Translations under genes and position numbers: made by a program | Shown: piece by piece, positions 5,424-7,468 of the stretch | Numbering within the stretch: the first letter of the stretch is position 1 | Layout of the letters: each line of letters starts with the position of its first letter | Notes under the pieces: model-generated | Database searches by the model: none | Told to the model about the DNA's origin: nothing | What the model saw: only the letters and a program-made list of their open reading frames with translations | Source of the DNA: RGIG2041 sp045652745 | GTDB taxonomy: Bacteria; Bacillota; Clostridia; UBA1381; UMGS1253 | Length of the DNA stretch: 7,468 nt | Reading direction: 5' to 3' | NCBI GenBank assembly: GCA_045652745.1 | Contig: JAZRUW010000020.1 | Location: 1-7,468, forward strand

Positions 5424-6521
5424 TTAACCTAAGAAACTCAGAATCAAACCGCCGGCGATGACCGAAGCAATCTGACCGGATACGTTTACGCCGATGGTAT
5501 GCATCAAAAGGAAGTTAGAGTTATCCTCTTTAAGACCCATCTTATGTACCACACGCGCCGACATCGGGAATGCGGAAATACCTGCCGCACCAATCATCGG
5601 ATTTAATTTCTTACCCGGCTTTAAGAACAGATTAAACAGCTTTGCAATCATAACGCCGCCGAAGGTATCGAAGATAAATGCCACCAGACCGAGGCCCATG
5701 ATAAGCAGTGTGCTCGGTGTCAAGAAGGCATCTGCCTGCATCTTAAAGGCAATCGTGATACCCAAAAACAGCGTAATTACATTTGCAAGCACCTTCTGGG
5801 CAGTTTCGGAAAGGTTATCTAAAACGCCGCACTCACGGATTAAGTTACCGAACATCAAAAAGCCGATGAGCGCCACAGACATCGGTGCTACAAGACCGGT
5901 GATGATGGTAATTACAATCGGGAACAAAATTCTCGTCAGCTTGGAAACCTCCATCGGTTTATACTCCATCTTAATCTGACGTTCCTTCTTTGTAGTAATG
6001 AGCTTAATGACCGGTGGCTGGATAATCGGCACCAATGCCATATAAGAATAAGCCGCAACCATAATTGCACCTAAGTATTTCGAATTTAATACGTTGGCCA
6101 CGAAAATAGAGGTCGGGCCGTCTGCCGCACCGATAATTGCAATCGAAGCCGCATCGTTTAATTCAAAGCCGACCAATCTTGCCAGCGAAAGTGTAAAGAA
6201 AATACCGAACTGCGCCGCCGCACCGAAAATCATCAGCTTCGGATTGGACAGAAGCGGACCGAAGTCAATCATTGCACCGATACCGATGAACAAAAGGAGC
6301 GGAAACAGCTCATTTGCAATACCGGCATTAAACAGCACCTCGATGGTTTCGATTGCGCCCGAGAACGGTAAGTTTACCAAAATCGCACCAAAACCCATCG
6401 GTAACAGCAGGGTCGGCTCCATGTCTTTTGCAATGGCGAGATAAATCAAAATACCGCCAATGACCCACATCACAACTTGTTGCCACTGAATGGCCAAAAT
6501 GTTTTCGTACAAAACTTCCAT
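5424..6521 (-). CDS. Sodium ion-translocating decarboxylase, beta subunit (OadB/GcdB/MmdB family)
   Basis: The membrane subunit that removes CO2 from carboxybiotin and moves Na+ out of the cell. It has 365 residues from the chosen start, typical of GcdB/MmdB/OadB. Family signatures: GAADGPTSIF (131-140) with the conserved Asp 134 known in OadB to be essential for Na+ transport; AYSYMALVPIIQPP (157-170) with the conserved tyrosines; GAAGISAFPMSARVV (311-325); and LLMHTIGVNVSG (338-349) with the conserved Asn. About nine to eleven hydrophobic segments are visible. The ATG at 6521 is preferred: an AAAGGA site lies 13 bases before it (somewhat far), while the ATG at 6578 falls at the predicted transcription start and lacks a ribosome site. 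The alpha (carboxyltransferase) and biotin-carrier subunits are absent here, so the substrate (oxaloacetate, methylmalonyl-CoA, glutaconyl-CoA or malonate) cannot be decided. First gene of a three-gene operon. Confidence 0.95.
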   Translation of the reverse strand: MEVLYENILAIQWQQVVMWVIGGILIYLAIAKDMEPTLLLPMGFGAILVNLPFSGAIETIEVLFNAGIANELFPLLLFIGIGAMIDFGPLLSNPKLMIFGAAAQFGIFFTLSLARLVGFELNDAASIAIIGAADGPTSIFVANVLNSKYLGAIMVAAYSYMALVPIIQPPVIKLITTKKERQIKMEYKPMEVSKLTRILFPIVITIITGLVAPMSVALIGFLMFGNLIRECGVLDNLSETAQKVLANVITLFLGITIAFKMQADAFLTPSTLLIMGLGLVAFIFDTFGGVMIAKLFNLFLKPGKKLNPMIGAAGISAFPMSARVVHKMGLKEDNSNFLLMHTIGVNVSGQIASVIAGGLILSFLG

Positions 6522-6534
6522 CGTCTTTGTTGTT

Positions 6535-6540
6535 TCCTTT
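6535..6540 (-). promoter_or_regulatory. Ribosome binding site of the decarboxylase beta gene
   Basis: AAAGGA on the - strand lies 13 bases before the ATG at 6521. It is the only purine-rich site near any of the three possible ATGs (6578, 6545, 6521), so it favours the shortest form, although the spacing is longer than ideal. Confidence 0.55.
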
Positions 6541-6582
6541 CGCATGTGTGAATTTGTCGGATTTCCGAAAATCCGCATCGTA

Positions 6583-6611
6583 ATTATATCACATACTTTT
6601 GCAAACTACAA
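6583..6611 (-). promoter_or_regulatory. Promoter of the decarboxylase/OadG-like/phosphate transporter operon
   Basis: On the - strand a perfect -10 TATAAT (6583-6588) is preceded by TGA, making an extended -10 (TGnTATAAT). A poor -35, TTGTAG (6606-6611, 3 of 6), lies 17 bases upstream. Transcription would start around 6575, giving a leader of about 55 bases. Confidence 0.75.
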
Positions 6612-6640
6612 CAGGATTTTTCAGTTTCGGTAGATTTTTA

Positions 6641-6683
6641 CAAAAAAGTTCCCGTGCCACATATATACACGGGAACTTTTTTG
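6641..6683 (-). terminator. Strong rho-independent terminator of hydE
   Basis: CAAAAAAGTTCCCGTG (6641-6656) and its exact reverse complement at 6668-6683 form a perfect 16-bp stem with an 11-base AT-rich loop. It begins one base after the hydE stop codon. T runs occur on both strands by symmetry, so it can work in either direction. Confidence 0.92.
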
Positions 6684-6684
6684 T

Positions 6685-7467
6685 TTACTTTTGCGAATAA
6701 TCGCTACGAGGCGGTGCATCACCGCGGTCCGTTACAATCTCGTATCCGATATTGTTCATTCTGTCTTTCAGTTCACTAAGCATCTGAGCGGATTCCGCGC
6801 CGCTCGAAAGCTTGTTGTTATACAGCGCATAACTGCCGCGCGTCTGCAGTGGCGATAAATTCGGCATCACGACATTGGCACCGGCTAAGATGCCCATCTC
6901 CCTGCCCTGCGGATGAATACTGCCCAGTGCCGTCGTTGCCGGCAAAAGCACCTTGGGAAGCATCAAACGGATGAGGGCTAAAAGCTTGAGTGTCATCGTC
7001 AAATCGCCGGCCTTAAACTGCGCAAACGGCGTGTCGCAGTGCGGAATAAACGGCCCGATGCCGACCATATCCGGTTCAAACCGCTTCAAAAAGCGCAAGT
7101 CGGTCAAAATATGCTCTACCGTCTGATACGGTGAGCCGACCATAAACCCCGCGCCGACCTGATAGCCTAGGTATTTTAAATCCTCCAAACATTTTTTGCG
7201 TGCCTCTAATGTCATCGACTGCGGATGCAGCTTGGCATAGTGCGCGCCGTCCGCCGTTTCGTGGCGCAGAAGATAGCGGTCTGCACCTGCAGCAAAAAGC
7301 CTTTGGTAAGATTCGCGGCTTCTTTCGCCCAAAGATAGGGTAACTGCACAGTCGGGATAAAGCCTTTTTATTTCGCTTATCACATCAGTGAGAAAATCAT
7401 CGCTGAAATATCCGTCTTCACCGCCTTGCTTAACAAAGGAAGTCGGAGGCCAAGCGGGCTTAGGAAG
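6685..7467 (-). CDS. hydE: [FeFe] hydrogenase maturase HydE (radical SAM), N-terminus outside window
   Basis: HydE is a radical SAM enzyme that, with HydF and HydG, builds the H-cluster of [FeFe] hydrogenase. The 260 residues here are the C-terminal three quarters; about 90 residues, including the CxxxCxxC cluster motif, lie beyond the edge. Residues counted from 7467: FVKQGGEDGYFSDD (11-24), AVTLSLGERS (41-50), RYLLRHETAD (64-73), GAGFMVGSPYQT (105-116), GIGPFIPHCDTPF (136-148), PATTALGSI (176-184) and GANVVMPN (196-203) all match the family. The GTG at 7383 is internal, not a start. The C-terminal stretch after YALY has no cysteines, so the accessory second iron-sulfur site seen in Thermotoga HydE is absent. 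Residues before 11 (KPAWPPTS) do not match the family, whereas another frame there reads LGLR; a frameshift or end-of-contig error is possible. BioB and PylB are relatives, but the motifs favour HydE. Confidence 0.9.
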   Translation of the reverse strand, partial: LPKPAWPPTSFVKQGGEDGYFSDDFLTDVISEIKRLYPDCAVTLSLGERSRESYQRLFAAGADRYLLRHETADGAHYAKLHPQSMTLEARKKCLEDLKYLGYQVGAGFMVGSPYQTVEHILTDLRFLKRFEPDMVGIGPFIPHCDTPFAQFKAGDLTMTLKLLALIRLMLPKVLLPATTALGSIHPQGREMGILAGANVVMPNLSPLQTRGSYALYNNKLSSGAESAQMLSELKDRMNNIGYEIVTDRGDAPPRSDYSQK

Positions 7468-7468
7468 A

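Noticed and set aside
5494..6444. Open frames on the + strand opposite the decarboxylase beta gene
   Set aside because: They are mirror frames of a strongly conserved membrane protein with no start signals.
6522..6578. Longer N-terminus for the decarboxylase beta subunit from the ATG at 6578
   Set aside because: This ATG falls at the predicted transcription start after TATAAT, has no ribosome site, and the extra 19 residues are polar and unlike the family.
7381..7383. GTG at 7383 as the start of hydE
   Set aside because: The upstream in-frame sequence still matches the family (VKQGGEDGYFSDD), so the gene continues off the window.

Overview
The window reads as an anaerobic, hydrogen-metabolising Firmicute, probably a gut-type member of the Clostridia. 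This is inferred from a HydE-type hydrogenase maturase, a sodium-pumping decarboxylase beta subunit, strong AGGAGG-type ribosome sites, long rho-independent terminators and moderate GC. No rRNA or taxonomic marker is present, so the placement is tentative.

Layout. The + strand at the left (2-1835) carries two overlapping genes. The first is the 3' part of a large protein of unknown function with a stalk-like beta domain and a different-looking, AT-rich C-terminal domain. The second is a small single-pass membrane protein. Region 1836-2287 has no gene. It holds a cluster of five short hairpin elements that share a CGTAGGG flank but differ in stem sequence, a degenerate sixth copy, further inverted repeats and the ilvE terminator. 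Everything to the right is on the - strand: ilvE (2288-3349) with its own consensus promoter; then, reading leftwards from 6611, a three-gene unit of decarboxylase beta subunit, a 45-residue OadG-like membrane peptide and a Na+/phosphate cotransporter with a PhoU tail. At the right edge is the 3' three quarters of hydE.

How they fit. The middle operon looks like a sodium circuit: the decarboxylase beta subunit would export Na+ during decarboxylation of a carboxy-acid or acyl-CoA, and the Na+/Pi symporter would spend that gradient on phosphate uptake. The carboxyltransferase and biotin-carrier subunits are not in the window. The - strand units are separated by perfect-stem terminators (3424-3451, 6641-6683) and two well-formed promoters (3382-3410, 6583-6611). 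Points most worth a second look are the hairpin cluster with self-complementary but divergent stems, and the left-edge gene pair, whose composition break, 8-base overlap and membrane-anchored partner would suit a modular secreted effector and its immunity protein, though this is not proven.
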